A stretch of DNA of 64,000 bases from Gigaspora rosea (GCA_003550325.1 QKWP01000515.1:159581-223580); one strand, 5' to 3'. Shown: positions 1 through 11,624, numbered from the stretch's first letter. Notes: generated by a model from the sequence alone, not told the origin. Numbers and translations: made by a program.

Positions 1-769
1 ATTCGGTTAACCGTGCGGATATCCGAATAAGGGGTTCACTCTCTAAGTCTCAAAATTCTAATATCCAAGATTTCGTAAGCTGAATCTTTGGCAGTTCAAT
101 AACTGTATTTAATGGATCTTAAAGAACTTTAATACGGATATTTTAATCTTCTCATGTAATAAAATAAAGATTTTACAATGTCGATTAACAGATATGTATC
201 GAGAGATTTAGTAAGCTTTCAATTCTTTGCATGATAAATAATCGTTCTTTATCTCAGTCATTTTTTAAAAAAAATTTACATTATAGAACGATTTGATTAA
301 ATTCTGGAATTTGAATTCTCTATCAAACTGGGCCAGTTTAGAATTCCGTTGCACAACACTAATTGATTCGGGAATCCACAAATTTGATTTCAACTTTTTC
401 GTTATTTTATTGTATTATGTTTATATTATAACGGATTATTTGCTATATTTGTTATGTTTATCGTAGTATTCTATGCATGATTGTTTGATTCTATTTTCAA
501 ATTAATGAAATCACTCGTTATAGTGAATTTATTAACAACGTTATGGGACAGAATGCTTGTATGTACATGATAAGCTAGCTTTAGGCAGAGCAGAATGTTT
601 ATTATGAATTCAAATTTAATGATAAATGGTTATTAAGGAAAGTAGTTTAGTTGGTAGATAGCTAGATATTAAATACGTGATTAATCGAATCAAATCGTAA
701 TACAAAAAAATGTAAAAATTACCACAATAAGAAATTTTATTATTATTATTAACAGAAAGCAAAACCATG
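1..769. other. Intergenic, no gene seen
   Basis: AT-rich sequence downstream of the minus-strand F-box/LRR gene. I see no open frame with recognisable protein similarity, no clear terminal repeats and no RNA gene. A short inverted pair (attcgg / ccgaat) lies in the first 30 bases but is too short to interpret. Confidence 0.6.
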
Positions 770-1996
770 TCACAAATGACTTTTAATAAATCCTGAATAC
801 AAAGTCAATTTGGTATTCTTACAATTTTCTAACATATATAAGCCTTCTGATCCAAACCTATTGTTGCTAATATCTAAAAATACCAAAGTAGTGTTCTTCT
901 GAAGAGCTTCTGCTAATTTTTTTCCTTCTTCTAATCCGAGTCTGTTACTATTCATATTTAAAGAAAGCAGACTGGTGTTCTTGCAGAGTGCATCTGCTAA
1001 CGCTATTCCTCCCGATGCAAGATCATTCTTACTAATATTTAAAGAAGTCAGAGTGGTATTCTTGCAAAGCAATTCCGCTACCGTTTTTCCTACTTCTGAT
1101 CCAAGCCGATTCATTTCAAGATTCAAATCTTTTAATGAATCGTTTTCGCAAAGTGCGGCTAATAACATATTCCCTCCTTCCGCTTCAAGATTATTATAAC
1201 TAACGTCCAGAGAAATCAATATGGTGTTTATGCAAAGAAACTTTGCAATCTCTTCACCTTCTTCAACACCGATTTGACTACATTGAAGACTTAAAGATTC
1301 TACTACATCATTTTTGGATAAAGCACCAAATAATAGCTTAATTCTTTCAACTCCGAGCTTAGTTGAAATAAGTTTCAACGATTTCAAATTTGAATTGTTG
1401 TAAAGAATTTTACTCAATCCATTCATTGGTTTATGCCCATCCTTGATGTTATGCATAAGTTGTAAATCTAAAGAGGTAATAGTATTGTTCTTGAGAAACT
1501 CTTCTCGACAGTGTACGTTTACGACAATAAAATCATCAAGTTGTATAGATTTAAGCTTTATGCAATGTCGTAGAAGCAGTGTAATAAAACAACTTATAGG
1601 ACCCTCTTCAGAACAACGATCTAATTGTTTCCTTCTACTTCCATTTTTTCCATCATAGAGCCAATTTTTAAAACCCTTATACAAATCATTTGTAATAGAT
1701 GTGATATAATTTGTATATCGATATTCAAACTGTGGCTTTGAGTCTGGAATAGTTTTCTTAAAAGGAAGCAATGCTTTATTTAACATATCTCGATCTTCCG
1801 TATTCAACATCAAAAGAATAGTTTTTATAAGTTTTATATCTTTAAAATGGTGTCTTGGTTCGTTCCATAACATTGGAATTATCATATTACACCAAGAACG
1901 GTTCACAAGTGCACATGAAAGTAGGTCTTTAGAATAGTGTTTGTGAAGTAAATTATAGAATATTAGTCCGTGGCATTCAGTAGGTAAGGAGTTCAT
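770..1996 (-). CDS. F-box and leucine-rich-repeat (RNI-type) protein, 408 aa
   Basis: Uninterrupted single-exon frame of 408 residues. Residues about 4-48 look like an F-box (LPTECHGLIFYNLL, then LLSCALVNRSWCNMIIPMLW), the helix pair that binds Skp1 in SCF ubiquitin ligases. Residues about 165-400 hold eight leucine-rich repeats of about 28 residues of the ribonuclease-inhibitor type (pattern N-t-t-L-x-x-L-n-i-s-x-N-x-L-x-x-E-G), a curved scaffold for substrate binding. By family, the likely role is substrate recognition for ubiquitination in cytosol or nucleus; the substrate is unknown. The start chosen is the first ATG directly before the F-box. Such genes form a very large family in Rhizophagus. 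The upstream side carries a 305-bp fold-back. It is the only host gene in the window without a visible break. Confidence 0.85.
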   Translation of the reverse strand: MNSLPTECHGLIFYNLLHKHYSKDLLSCALVNRSWCNMIIPMLWNEPRHHFKDIKLIKTILLMLNTEDRDMLNKALLPFKKTIPDSKPQFEYRYTNYITSITNDLYKGFKNWLYDGKNGSRRKQLDRCSEEGPISCFITLLLRHCIKLKSIQLDDFIVVNVHCREEFLKNNTITSLDLQLMHNIKDGHKPMNGLSKILYNNSNLKSLKLISTKLGVERIKLLFGALSKNDVVESLSLQCSQIGVEEGEEIAKFLCINTILISLDVSYNNLEAEGGNMLLAALCENDSLKDLNLEMNRLGSEVGKTVAELLCKNTTLTSLNISKNDLASGGIALADALCKNTSLLSLNMNSNRLGLEEGKKLAEALQKNTTLVFLDISNNRFGSEGLYMLENCKNTKLTLYSGFIKSHL

Positions 1997-2161
1997 CTTG
2001 AGAAATGAGTTTAACAGTTAGAGCGTGGAAATTAGTTTAACGACTAGAGCGTTAATTTAGCAGTTACGCCAAAGATCATACATTTACGTGACAATCAGCC
2101 AATCAAATTGTAAAATCAGAAAAAAAATTTGCGAAAAATTAGCTCACCCACAAAAAATTTT

Positions 2162-2466
2162 CCGGTCATGTGACTGTTTTGTGCACAAACCAATCAAATT
2201 TTGAGATCAGGTGTAACGTGAAAATCAAACAAGCGTATAAAGCTAAAGAATTAAAGTAATAAATCGAGTGGCTAGGGTTTGGGTTAGACGCTTGTATAGA
2301 GTGCTACTAATACCAAAATTTTGCAAGGAATTTTTTTGTTAATGCGCAGAAGACGATTACATAGACAAACTTTAGAGTTATTAGTGATTTTTTATGAAAA
2401 AATCATAAAAAGCGCGCCTGATCCTAAAATTTAATTGGTTTGCGCCACAAAAAGTCACATGACCGG
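2162..2466. repeat. Imperfect fold-back repeat (MITE-like)
   Basis: The ends are inverted copies: ccggtcatgtgac at the left and gtcacatgaccgg at the right. Pairing continues inward for about 50 bases through a caaaccaat and atcaggt stretch with mismatches. The interior is unique. No target-site duplication is clear. It lies in the upstream region of the F-box/LRR gene, so it may sit in or near its promoter; that is inference only. Confidence 0.55.
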
Positions 2467-3230
2467 GATGGGTCGGAGAGTCTAGTAACGATTTTGATAG
2501 AACTACGGTTGTTTTTTTGATAGGCCCAAAATGCACCCCAGATTTAGGTTACGTTCTTGATGCATTTTAAGGATCGGCTAATTACATTACTGTGCTGTGT
2601 AACATCATGCCCCAAATTTTAATTTGCTAAAAACTAATCAATACCTTTATACTATGAAGCACACAATATGTAATATACCTTTAAGTTTTCTATAATATTT
2701 TTGAAAGTAACTTGTAATACTATTACAATATATTATGTATGCTTATATGTGTAAGTTTAACCTATTCTCATTATGGGTCTTCGCGTTAAGAAAAAAATCT
2801 TCAATATGCTTAAGAGAATAATATACGTACTTTACTATATCGAATTGAGAAATAATAATTCTTTAATTCAAAATTTTTTTTACATATTAAAATATTAAAG
2901 AAAATTTCTTAAATTACACTGTGTATTTGCATATAGTTACACAATGTAGATCAGGTATGTAAAGAAAATTTTTTCTATTTTTGATTTTTTATTATCGTAG
3001 TAATTTTTTATTTTTGTCGTCGTGACACTATTTGTTCTTATTTTTCGTCGCCGGTCTTGTATTTTTCATATCTTCGTGATATTTTTTAAATTCTGGTTGT
3101 AGGCAAGTATTTTAGTTTCTTTTCTCTTTCCTCTTTGTCCATTACTTGCATTTTTTTTTTACTAATTCAGTAATCTCTTTTGCAAACTGTTTGAAATGTT
3201 TGTCATTGATTCGACGAGTTTTATGTTGGC
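2467..3230. other. Intergenic, nothing recognised
   Basis: AT-rich sequence with T-rich runs (especially 2980-3150). No coding frame, repeat pair or RNA-like signal was found between the fold-back and the satellite. Confidence 0.5.
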
Positions 3231-5230
3231 GTTTCCACAATAGCCGGTACATGCGGTAACGGAATTTTTAAAGCAAATTACTATAAGAACATGATATGTC
3301 CAATACAAAATATCTAATTCACCCAGGCCAAAGAACCATACAAATTACGATGGAACCAATATCAAGCCAATATAATCCATTAATTCACCTGTTCCACTAC
3401 AATAGCTGGAAAGGTGCAGAAATTGAATTTTTTACAGTATATCGCTAAACAAATCACGGTGGATCCAATACAAAACTAACATAAGCATAACTAATTCACT
3501 CATTCCATCACAATAGCTAGGAAGGTGCAGTAGCCGAATTTTTACAGTACATCGCTATGCAAATCATGATGAATCTAATACAAAACCAAACAACTATGTC
3601 TGATCACTCATTCCACTACAATAGCTGGGAAGATGTGACAGTAACCAATATTTTTACATTAAATTAATATAAAAACCACGATGGATCCAATACCAAACCA
3701 ACATAACCCTATTTAATTCACCAATGCCATCACAATAGCAGGGAAGGTATAATAATTGAATTTTTTACAGTACAAATTATGATGGATCTAATACAAAACT
3801 AAAATAATCATATCTAATTCACTCATTCCATCACAATAGCCAGGATGTACAGTGACTGAATTTTTTATAGTAGATCGCTATACAAATCACGATGGATCCA
3901 ATACAAAACCAACATAACCATGTCTGATTTACTCATTCCATCACAATAGCCGGGAAGGTGCAGTAATCGAATTTTTATAGTGCATTTCTATACAAATAAT
4001 GATGGATCCAATACAGAACCAGCATAACCATGTCTGATTCACTCATTCTACTACAATAGCTGGGAAGGTATAGTAACCGAATTTTTTACATTGCATTGCT
4101 ATACAAATCACGATGGATCCAATACAAAACAAACATAACCATATCTAATTCGCCAATGCTAGCACAATAGCTGGGAAGGTATAGCAATTGAATTTTTTAC
4201 ATTACATCGCTATACAAATCACGGTGGATCTAATACAAAACTAACATAACCATATATTCCATTACAATAGTCGGGAAGGTACAGAAACTGATTTTTTTAC
4301 AGTATATTACTGTACAAATCATGATGGATCCAATACAAAGCCAACGTAAACCTGTCTAATTCGCCAATGCCATCATAATAGCCGAGAAGGTATAGCAATT
4401 GAATTTTTTACAGTACATAGCTATACAAATCACGATGGATCTACTGTAATACAAAACTAATATAACATATAACCATATCTAATTCACTAATTCCACTACA
4501 ATAGTCGAGAAGGTACAGTAGTCAAATCTTTTACAGTACATCGCTATACAAATCACGACGAATCCAATAAAAACCAATGTAATATCTAATTAATTCATTC
4601 CATCACAATAGCTAGGAAGGTACAATAAATGAATTTTTTACATTACATCGCTATACAAATCATAATGGATCCAATACAAAATTAACATAACCATATCTAA
4701 TTCACTTATTCCACTATAATAGCCGGGAAGATACATTAATTGAATTTTTTTATAGTACATCGCTATACAAATCACAATGGATCCAATAAAAACTAACAAA
4801 TATATCTAATTCACTTATTGCACTACAATAGCTGGGAAGTACAGTAACCGAATTTTTTATAGTACATCTCACGATGGATCATCACAATAGCTGGGAAGGT
4901 ACAGTAACCAAATTTTTTACAGTACTGTACATCACTATACAAATCACGATGGATTCAATACAAAACAACATATCCCTATCTAATTCACCCATGCTATCAC
5001 AATAGCTGGGAAGGTACAGAAATTGAATTTTTTACTGTATATTGTTATACAAATCACGATGTATCCAATACAAAACCAGCATAGCCATATTTAATTCACT
5101 AATTCCACCACAATACCCGGGAAGATACAGTGACTGAGTTTTTTTTACAGTACATCACTATACAAACCACGATAGATCCAATACAAAGCCAGCATAACCC
5201 TATCTAATTCACTCATGTCTGGTAAGACAA
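3231..5230. repeat. Satellite array, unit about 110 bp, about 18 copies
   Basis: The anchor acaatagctgggaaggta recurs with small changes near 3237, 3400, 3510, 3620, 3733, 3833, 3943, 4053, 4161, 4265, 4375, 4499, 4606, 4716, 4823, 4885, 4998 and 5110. Between anchors each unit repeats the same order: gaatttttta, cagtacatcgctatacaaat, cacgatggatccaatac, then catatctaattcac. Spacing is usually 105-115 bases; one unit near 4823-4885 is internally deleted. Copies differ at many single positions, so the array is not freshly amplified. No open frame is kept across units. Confidence 0.93.
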
Positions 5231-5900
5231 TAACAAAACGATCTATCCAAATCAAACTTAACATAGCCTTGTTTAAATCATTTATGAACCATAGAACACT
5301 TTAATGCACTGGGTAGTAAAAGTGTTTATAATAGGGTTGTTGATACAAGTGCATGCCACTAATGCGTCACTAAGTTCCTAAATAAATTTATGCCATTGTG
5401 TCAGTGCCACTTGCGCCAACAACCCTAGTTTATGAACACCAATATTAACAAATTTATTCATCTAAACAAGTAATCATTTTTTAATGGTTAGGGTTATGGC
5501 AAGTACAAGTGTTGGTTTTATAACCCTATCTGAATCACTCGTACCACCACGATAGCTGGTAAGTGCATTGACAGAATTTTTTATAGCAAACATCGTAGAA
5601 ATTACGATAAAATTAACACAATTATCTAAATCATTTACGAGCTATTTGAGACACATTGCACTAGATAATGAATGCTATTCGCCTAAATTATTAACACTTT
5701 TAATGGTAGGATTAGGACAAGTACGAATAATGTCTTTTTAAATTAGGAATAGGGTTAGGAGTTATAGGATAAATAATTTATGATTTTTGTTTGATATATA
5801 TAGTATATTATGATTTTATACATAAATTTGTATAATTGAATTTTTTATATAAATAAAATAAATGCTAAAATTTTATTGGTTGTTGTATGTTCACATCATG
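5231..5900. other. Degenerate satellite edge with an inserted small MITE
   Basis: The satellite fades here: a weak anchor copy (cgatagctggtaagtg) is visible near 5550, followed by an aattttttatag tract. A 96-bp element at 5332-5427 is described separately. No gene is seen before the kinase pseudogene. Confidence 0.6.
5332..5427. mobile_element. Small hAT-type MITE (96 bp) with 8-bp target duplication
   Basis: Ends are tagggttgttg at the left and its complement caacaacccta at the right; inverted pairing reaches about 25 bases with mismatches. The flanks are gtttataa at 5324-5331 and gtttatga at 5428-5435, an 8-bp target-site duplication with one difference. An 8-bp duplication with TAG...CTA termini is the hAT signature. 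It has no coding capacity. Confidence 0.65.
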
Positions 5901-6071
5901 TGTGTATGTACACATAGTGTACAAATAGAAATCGTCTTATTAATGAATTATAGGTATTACGTGACTTGAACGTAAAACTAGGAAATTTCAAATGTGCTCG
6001 TGAAGTAAATGGAGTTTCTACTATTCTTTCAAGTTTAGTAACAAATATTATTCTTTGGATAGCTCCTGAAC

Positions 6072-6477
6072 TAGTGTTCCGCAAAAAAGGATCCGGATGG
6101 ATCCGGTATTTCTAATGGGTATGAATGTAGCGTTACACTAAGGGTACCAGGACTGAAACTGTACATATAATTAATACGGAAAATACACTACTATCAACAG
6201 GCTCCGCTTGTCTCTCACGTGCGTCTATAGCCAGCAGCAGTCCTTCAAACTCGCTGCATCCGGATCCGGATCCGGATTCGGATCCGGTTTATGCAGCGAG
6301 TTTGAAGGACTGCTGCTGGCTACAGACACACGTGAGAGACAAGCGGAGCCTGTTGATAGTAGTGTATTTTCCGTATTAATTATATGTACAGTTTCAGTCC
6401 TGGTACCCTTAGTGTAACGCTACATTCATACCCATTAGAAATACCGGATCCATCCGGATCCTTTTTGCGGAACACTA
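6072..6477. mobile_element. hAT-type MITE, family 1 copy 1 (406 bp, near-perfect palindrome)
   Basis: The element starts tagtgttccgc and ends gcggaacacta. The two arms, each about 185 bases, are almost identical inverted copies, and the centre (about 6258-6292) is a run of ggatccgg units. It is flanked by an exact 8-bp duplication, tcctgaac, at 6064-6071 and 6478-6485. With the element removed, kinase codons for WIAPEL run straight on, so the insertion site is certain. A short frame inside (6208-6417) is a by-product of the palindrome. A diverged second copy lies at 33429-33833. Confidence 0.93.
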
Positions 6478-6941
6478 TCCTGAACTAATTTAAAAATATA
6501 AACGCGATCCAAATATACATAAAAATGAAAATGTTTATACAATTAATTGTGAAATGTTCAGGTATTGTTATTTAATATTTTACATAAAGATTTTTAAATC
6601 ATTCTTCATCTTATTTTCTATATTTAAATTACTTTCTTACGATTAGCTTTGGAATGCTTATGTGGGAGCTTTGTTATGAAAAATTGCCTTATGAAAGTTG
6701 GGAGTATATGAAAATCTCTGATCATGTTTAATGGTGGACGGTAAAATATTTTCGAAGGAAATTTTAATACTTCTGACGAAAAAGAAATACAATTAGAATT
6801 TATTAAAATCATTGGGTAATTATATCAATATATATATACTAGCATTCTTGCACGTCCTTACGGACGTGCAGTAAAAATAATTACTGTACCCATATTTGCA
6901 AATTAATTTAATAGGATGTTGGTTTGTTTTAGTGAAAATCA

Positions 6942-7081
6942 TTTGCGGCCACCACATAAGTCATATTTTAGTGAATATTATTTAGTCTTGATATTTGTGG
7001 CTTCTTGATTATTTGCGGTCACTACATGAGTCATATTTTAGTGAATATTACTTAACCTTGATATTTGTGGTTCCTTGATTA
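6942..7081. repeat. Tandem duplication, two 70-bp units
   Basis: Two adjacent units both run atttgcgg, cactac/caccac, atgagtcatattttagtg, aatatta, ttgatatttgtgg, ttccttgatt. The tttgcgg anchor starts at 6942 and again at 7012. They differ by about six bases. Function unknown. Confidence 0.85.
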
Positions 7082-7871
7082 TTTATTCACGGGATTTACA
7101 GCGCAATACCAGGAACAGAGTTTTCCGTAAGTGAAACGAAGAGTATGGTTTACATGAATGTGAATTGACGTTCGTTCCATAAAATCTTGCATTTGGTTGG
7201 ATGGCTGTGATCTCTAAATATATAAACACGGGTAATTTCGGATTGGTAATTGCCTGTTTAAGACGCTGCCATGTGACTGTATGTGATGAGTTTATGGCTT
7301 ATCGAAATGTTATTAAGGTTATATGTATACACACGTATTCACATCTGGTTGGATGACCGATTGGATATGCTTTTTAAATTTATTTGAATGTGGCAAATGT
7401 GGATAAGTTTGAAAATTCGACCACCGATGTAACCAATGCCACGTTGACGTTTCCATTGCATCGCGTTTGCGTTGTGTTATGTTTATATTGATACAATCGT
7501 TAACTTTATTTATAAATAATAAACTTTTTCATGCGGGTTTACTATCCGATTGATAGATTACGATACAGAATATTAAAAATTTTGATTATACTTTTGCTAT
7601 TCATATTAGTATATTACGTTCGTAAACACTTATATACCTACCACGTATTTCTATATTATTTATCAAAATATCATTTAAACTCAACACTATAGATGCCACG
7701 TTAACTATAATTTCTGAATCACTAAATACAACAACCAAGACTATTTTATAATTAAAAAAGGCAATGGTTAAACTATTCAGTAAGCTAAGCCACTTGTCTC
7801 CCACTCTTTCTCGTCTATTCAAAAAAATTCTACAAACTTAACATACTAAATAGATGAAAAACCAATCATAT

Positions 7872-7922
7872 ACTCAAGAAATTTCCGTTCCTGGTTTTAG
7901 CACAACTGCGTTGCGCAGTTAC
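7872..7922 (-). repeat. Dispersed 45-bp hairpin motif, copy 1
   Basis: Read on the minus strand it holds a perfect 7-bp hairpin (aactgcg, loop caa, cgcagtt) followed by aaaaccaggaacggaaattt. Related plus-strand copies lie at 17328-17377 and 50831-50875. The unit may be part of a larger dispersed repeat whose ends I cannot define. Confidence 0.7.
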
Positions 7923-8082
7923 CTTATTAAACTTCTAGCTTCGGAGAGATATTTATCTCGTGACAACGTAAGGCGAAAAAAAATTTTCAAATCCGGTTTT
8001 CTGACAACATTCATGCTTGTGTGTATGCATAAGCAAGCCAATCAGAACGTTTTTAACGCGGACACATAATAGAGATTTAATA

Positions 8083-8126
8083 GATATAGATAGATAGATA
8101 GATAGGTAGATAGAAATAGATAGATG
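8083..8126. repeat. GATA-type microsatellite
   Basis: A run of gatagatagatag units with small interruptions, followed by T-rich sequence leading into the Sel1 part of the kinase-Sel1 pseudogene. Confidence 0.85.
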
Positions 8127-8934
8127 GATTTAATAGTATAGATATATTTATATTTATTTATTATTTGATTATTCTGAATTTTAATTTATTTATTTATTTG
8201 TTTTTTGTAAATAGCATGGCGTCATCAACCAGAATTACGAATAACTGTTCCTACATTAAATTTAAAACTTTGAAGAATTATTTAGAAAATATCCAATTCC
8301 TCCTGATGCTCTATTACTTTTAAAAGATAAAGAATTAGATCTTGATGGACTAAAAGGTCAAAATCGAAATCAAAAGCTTAAAGAATCTTTATTACTGAAA
8401 TTTGATGATGATCCTGAAGAAATTATTGAAGATGAAGATATTATAATACCACTCGAAACTGGAACAGAATTGCATAAAAAGAAGAATTATCAAGATGCAT
8501 GGAAATGTTTTAAACAAAATGCTGAACTTGGTAATCCAGCTGCAAAATTTTGGTTAGGATATTATTTACATTATGGATATCATGTATAAAAAAGATCCTA
8601 TTCAGGCTAGAAACTTTTTAAAGAAGCTGCTGATGAAAATAATCATTCTGAATCACAATGTAGATATGCTGTCTCATTACTTGGTGATCTTAATAAAGAA
8701 GGTAATGAAGATATAAAAGATAAAAATCGTAAAGAAATAATACGATATTTTGAATTAGCTGCTGAAAATCAATCTAAACCAAATGTTGATGCAATGTATT
8801 ATTTGGGTGATATTTATGTGAATGGAAAACTTAAAGTACATAAAAATAAAGAACGTGGGGTAAATTATTTAAGATTAGCTGCTAATAGTAATCACGAAAG
8901 AGCAAATGCTTTATTAAAAAAATTAAGTGCTTAA

Positions 8935-11624
8935 ATTACCTAACTAGAGTTTATAATTTATATTCAAAAAAATTCTTTATTTTTTTCTAAAAAAAAATTT
9001 ATGTCATGTAAAAATAAAAATCATAACTTTGCGTGGCCTAAATATCAAAATTATTACCTTTATAGTCTTTATAGTCTATAAATATTAAGAAAAACAGAAA
9101 GTATTAAATGCAAACATGGTTGAAGAAACAAACAATCATATACATATAAAAATGTTATATAATATATGAATTATTTTTTTCTCAGACTTTTGGATTAGAT
9201 GTCAAAGTCGGGTCGTTAAATAATTTATTTGTCCTGGAACTCTATGCGTATCTTTCGCATGTTGCAAATTATTAAACAGAATATGATAAGTTTAATTTAA
9301 TTTTTTATATGATCGAAATGTTCCTTAAGAGAATCCGTCGATCGATGCTAGCTAATTTATTTATCGATAAGACTTGGTTTATAATAGAAATTTGAAAGTA
9401 TATAAACAAAAATTGGTTATTTTAGGCTATCGAAGATTTTTTATCAATTATTTTATGTCAAACTACAGTACATGTATTAGTACGTATGTATATACAGCAT
9501 ATGTACGCACTTTATTAGATGTAATGGAATGAAATGCATTGCCAAATTCAAATTTTGATGTTCGTCAACAAAATCTTTACATTCGATAACTGATAATAAT
9601 CTATTTGTTACGTACATTTTTTTATAATCATGATTTTATAATCTAGCGATTTTAACGATACAACTAGTGCATAAATATCTAAATTCAATTTTTTATTCAA
9701 ATATTTAGCGTTAAGATCATGCTTTTATGACACTATTCAATATATCCAAATAAATACTCCTGAATGTTATCAAATTCCATACCATCGAATATAAATTTTG
9801 ATTTCAAATTGTTGCGATAAGCAAATTCCATGAAATGCAAATACATGATTGGCTATAAATTATTCCTAACCAATCACAGATTGCATCGATGTGATGTATG
9901 AAAATCACTGATCACTAATTTAACAGTATAATGAATTGACTCTCTCACACGATTATAATTATAATAATCCCTCATAAAATAAAATATAATTTATTTAAGG
10001 TGTATCACAATGATCTAGTAAAGTGTCATTTAAGATATTGTAAGGTTGATGATTATTGTTTAATCCACATTTTAATAATTTCAGCAGATCCAACTCTTAT
10101 CCATAATAATGTAAGAAATTGAAGCAGCGCCAAGATTTGAGTAGAAAATATAATACGTAAAATGTTAAGACATGTGATGAAAGTTTAAGCTGTTTTAGTG
10201 ATGATATAGAATATTTAAAAAAAAACTAAATTATAGCAGAACAATCAAGCTAGTTTGACTTTATTTTTAATTTGTAAATTTTACAAAGACCTACAACCAA
10301 CGATTTCATTTGTCACAATACTTGATTCTAATAGCTTTCAAATTCTCGAATTCATCAAAATCTTAAACTTTTCATCAAACTCTTTATCATCTACATAGCA
10401 AAATTTCTTTCAAATTTCTTGCAATAAAACTATTGAAATTCCAGAAGAGAAAGTATTATTATTAAAGATAAGTTTACTAAGCTTTCACTGTGACTTATTT
10501 TGTAAGTAAATGATGTATTTGTGATTCATTAAAACTATAAAATGGTTTTAAAGTATGAAATTTGGAGAAATTTTTTGACAAGAATCTCAATACCATAATG
10601 TACTCGTCAAAATTTTCATCATTTATCGATCTTATAGTTCCTAATAAGAAAAAACCCTTGGTTTAATAATAAATAGCCTAAGTAATAAAGTAGCTATATT
10701 TTCCTTAAATATAATGCAACTTTTTTGTTTTGTCAAAAATTATAAGGTGAAAACTTTGAATTAACGGAAAATATTAAGAATTTAAATAACGAAATTTATT
10801 CCTTACACTCAGGTATTTGCGAGCCGACATTGGTGCAAAATGTCAATTCTTACTTTATTTATCCAAGAAAAGGCATTATACATTTCTAAATACTTTCGTC
10901 TCTTAACGAGGTTAAAAATTAGATTTAAAAGAAATTGGAATAAATAAACACAATGCTGATAAAATCTTTATTTTGTCTATTTTTATAGAATTTTTAATTA
11001 ACAAATCAGAAATTCTAATCATTAAAAAATTTTAAGATAAATAAACTATTATAATAAGCTAATTACCGTAATCATTTTAAAGAAATATTATTATATATAT
11101 TAATTGAATCAATTAATGACACGAAACAATTCTTAATAAATAAACTATTATAATAAGCCAATTAATAATTTTAAATAAATATTATTATATATATTAATTG
11201 AATCAATTAATGACACACGAAACAGTTCTTAATAAATTAAGAATAAAAAATAAAATAAAACAATTCATTATATTTATTATTATATATTAAAATTTTTTGT
11301 ATCGATCACTCATAAATTTTCCTTCATAATCACTCATCTCAAGAATATATTGTTCTGCGCTGAAGAATTAATTGTAATCGTAATTAGGTGAGAATTATAT
11401 TGTAATTCAAAATGGGTTCTCAAGAATACTGTTAATCTGCACTGTTGTATTTGAAATGTTTCGCTCTTTTGAGTTGATGTTTCATATAGAATTATGTTTT
11501 CAAAGTTTCATTAGAAAAAGTTGGCTTTAAAAATATTGAGATCTAAATATTTTCAGGACGATTAGCAGGATCATTGCTTCAAAATGATTAGTAAAGCTTA
11601 TATAGATATTATGTATCTTCTATA
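8935..11624. other. Long gene-free stretch
   Basis: About 2.7 kb of AT-rich sequence without a coding frame I can support on either strand. The one structured part is a tandem duplication at 11041-11237. Scattered short palindromes (for example near 9480-9510) are too short to classify. Confidence 0.5.
11041..11237. repeat. Tandem duplication, two 99-bp units
   Basis: The block beginning ataaactattataataagc at 11041 recurs from 11140. Both units continue through aaatattattatatatatt, aattgaatcaattaatgaca, cgaaac and ttcttaat. The second unit has lost about ten bases after ccaatta and gained two later. Confidence 0.85.

Larger units (their letters stand above)
6818..8210. other. Sequence between the kinase and Sel1 parts, no gene
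   Basis: It contains a perfect 8-bp hairpin (gcacgtcc ... ggacgtgc, 6850-6869), a 70-bp tandem duplication (6942-7081), a dispersed hairpin motif (7872-7922) and a GATA-type microsatellite. Short frames here (7601-7822, 7854-8069) show no family features. The left edge reads like a splice donor (gtaatt) and the right edge like an acceptor (aaatag), so a long intron is possible, but an insertion is equally possible. Confidence 0.5.
5890..8934 (+). pseudogene. Broken protein kinase-Sel1 gene
   Basis: Left part (about 5925-6817) is a kinase C-lobe: a DFG-position motif read as VKLGNF, an activation loop ending in LWIAPEL, and further on SFGMLMWELCYEKLPYESW and EIQLEFIKIIG. The right part (8215-8934) continues the same protein: AWRHQPELRITVP, then PIPPDALLLLKDKELDLDG, then Sel1-type repeats (AWKCFKQNAELGNPAAKFWLGYYL, and DAMYYLGDIYVNG...GVNYLRLAANSNHERANALL). 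Kinase followed by Sel1 repeats is a common Rhizophagus architecture. Damage: a 406-bp MITE inserted just after the codons for APEL, an in-frame stop after the APE motif, the N-lobe missing, about 1.4 kb between KIIG and AWRHQ (a decayed intron or an insertion; the joint lacks the usual glutamate), and at least two frameshifts, near 8268 and after the GYHV codons near 8590. It cannot make a kinase. Confidence 0.8.

Noticed and set aside
975-1658. Plus-strand frames opposite the F-box/LRR gene
   Set aside because: They are antisense to the LRR repeats and mirror their periodicity; no independent protein features.
3231-5230. Regular repeats considered as a CRISPR array
   Set aside because: Units are about 110 bp, contiguous and diverged, with no unique spacers, in a eukaryotic genome.
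6208-6417. 69-residue frame rich in Gly-Ser
   Set aside because: It lies wholly in the palindromic MITE and its composition comes from the ggatccgg run.
7872-7922. Helitron 3' end (hairpin before CTRR)
   Set aside because: A ctaa does follow the hairpin, but conservation among the three copies runs on past it, so it is not a terminus.
8216-8317. ATG at 8216 (MASSTRITN) as the start of a Sel1 gene
   Set aside because: The other frame at the same place reads AWRHQPELRITVP, the end of a kinase domain, so the ATG is accidental and the region is the continuation of the upstream kinase.
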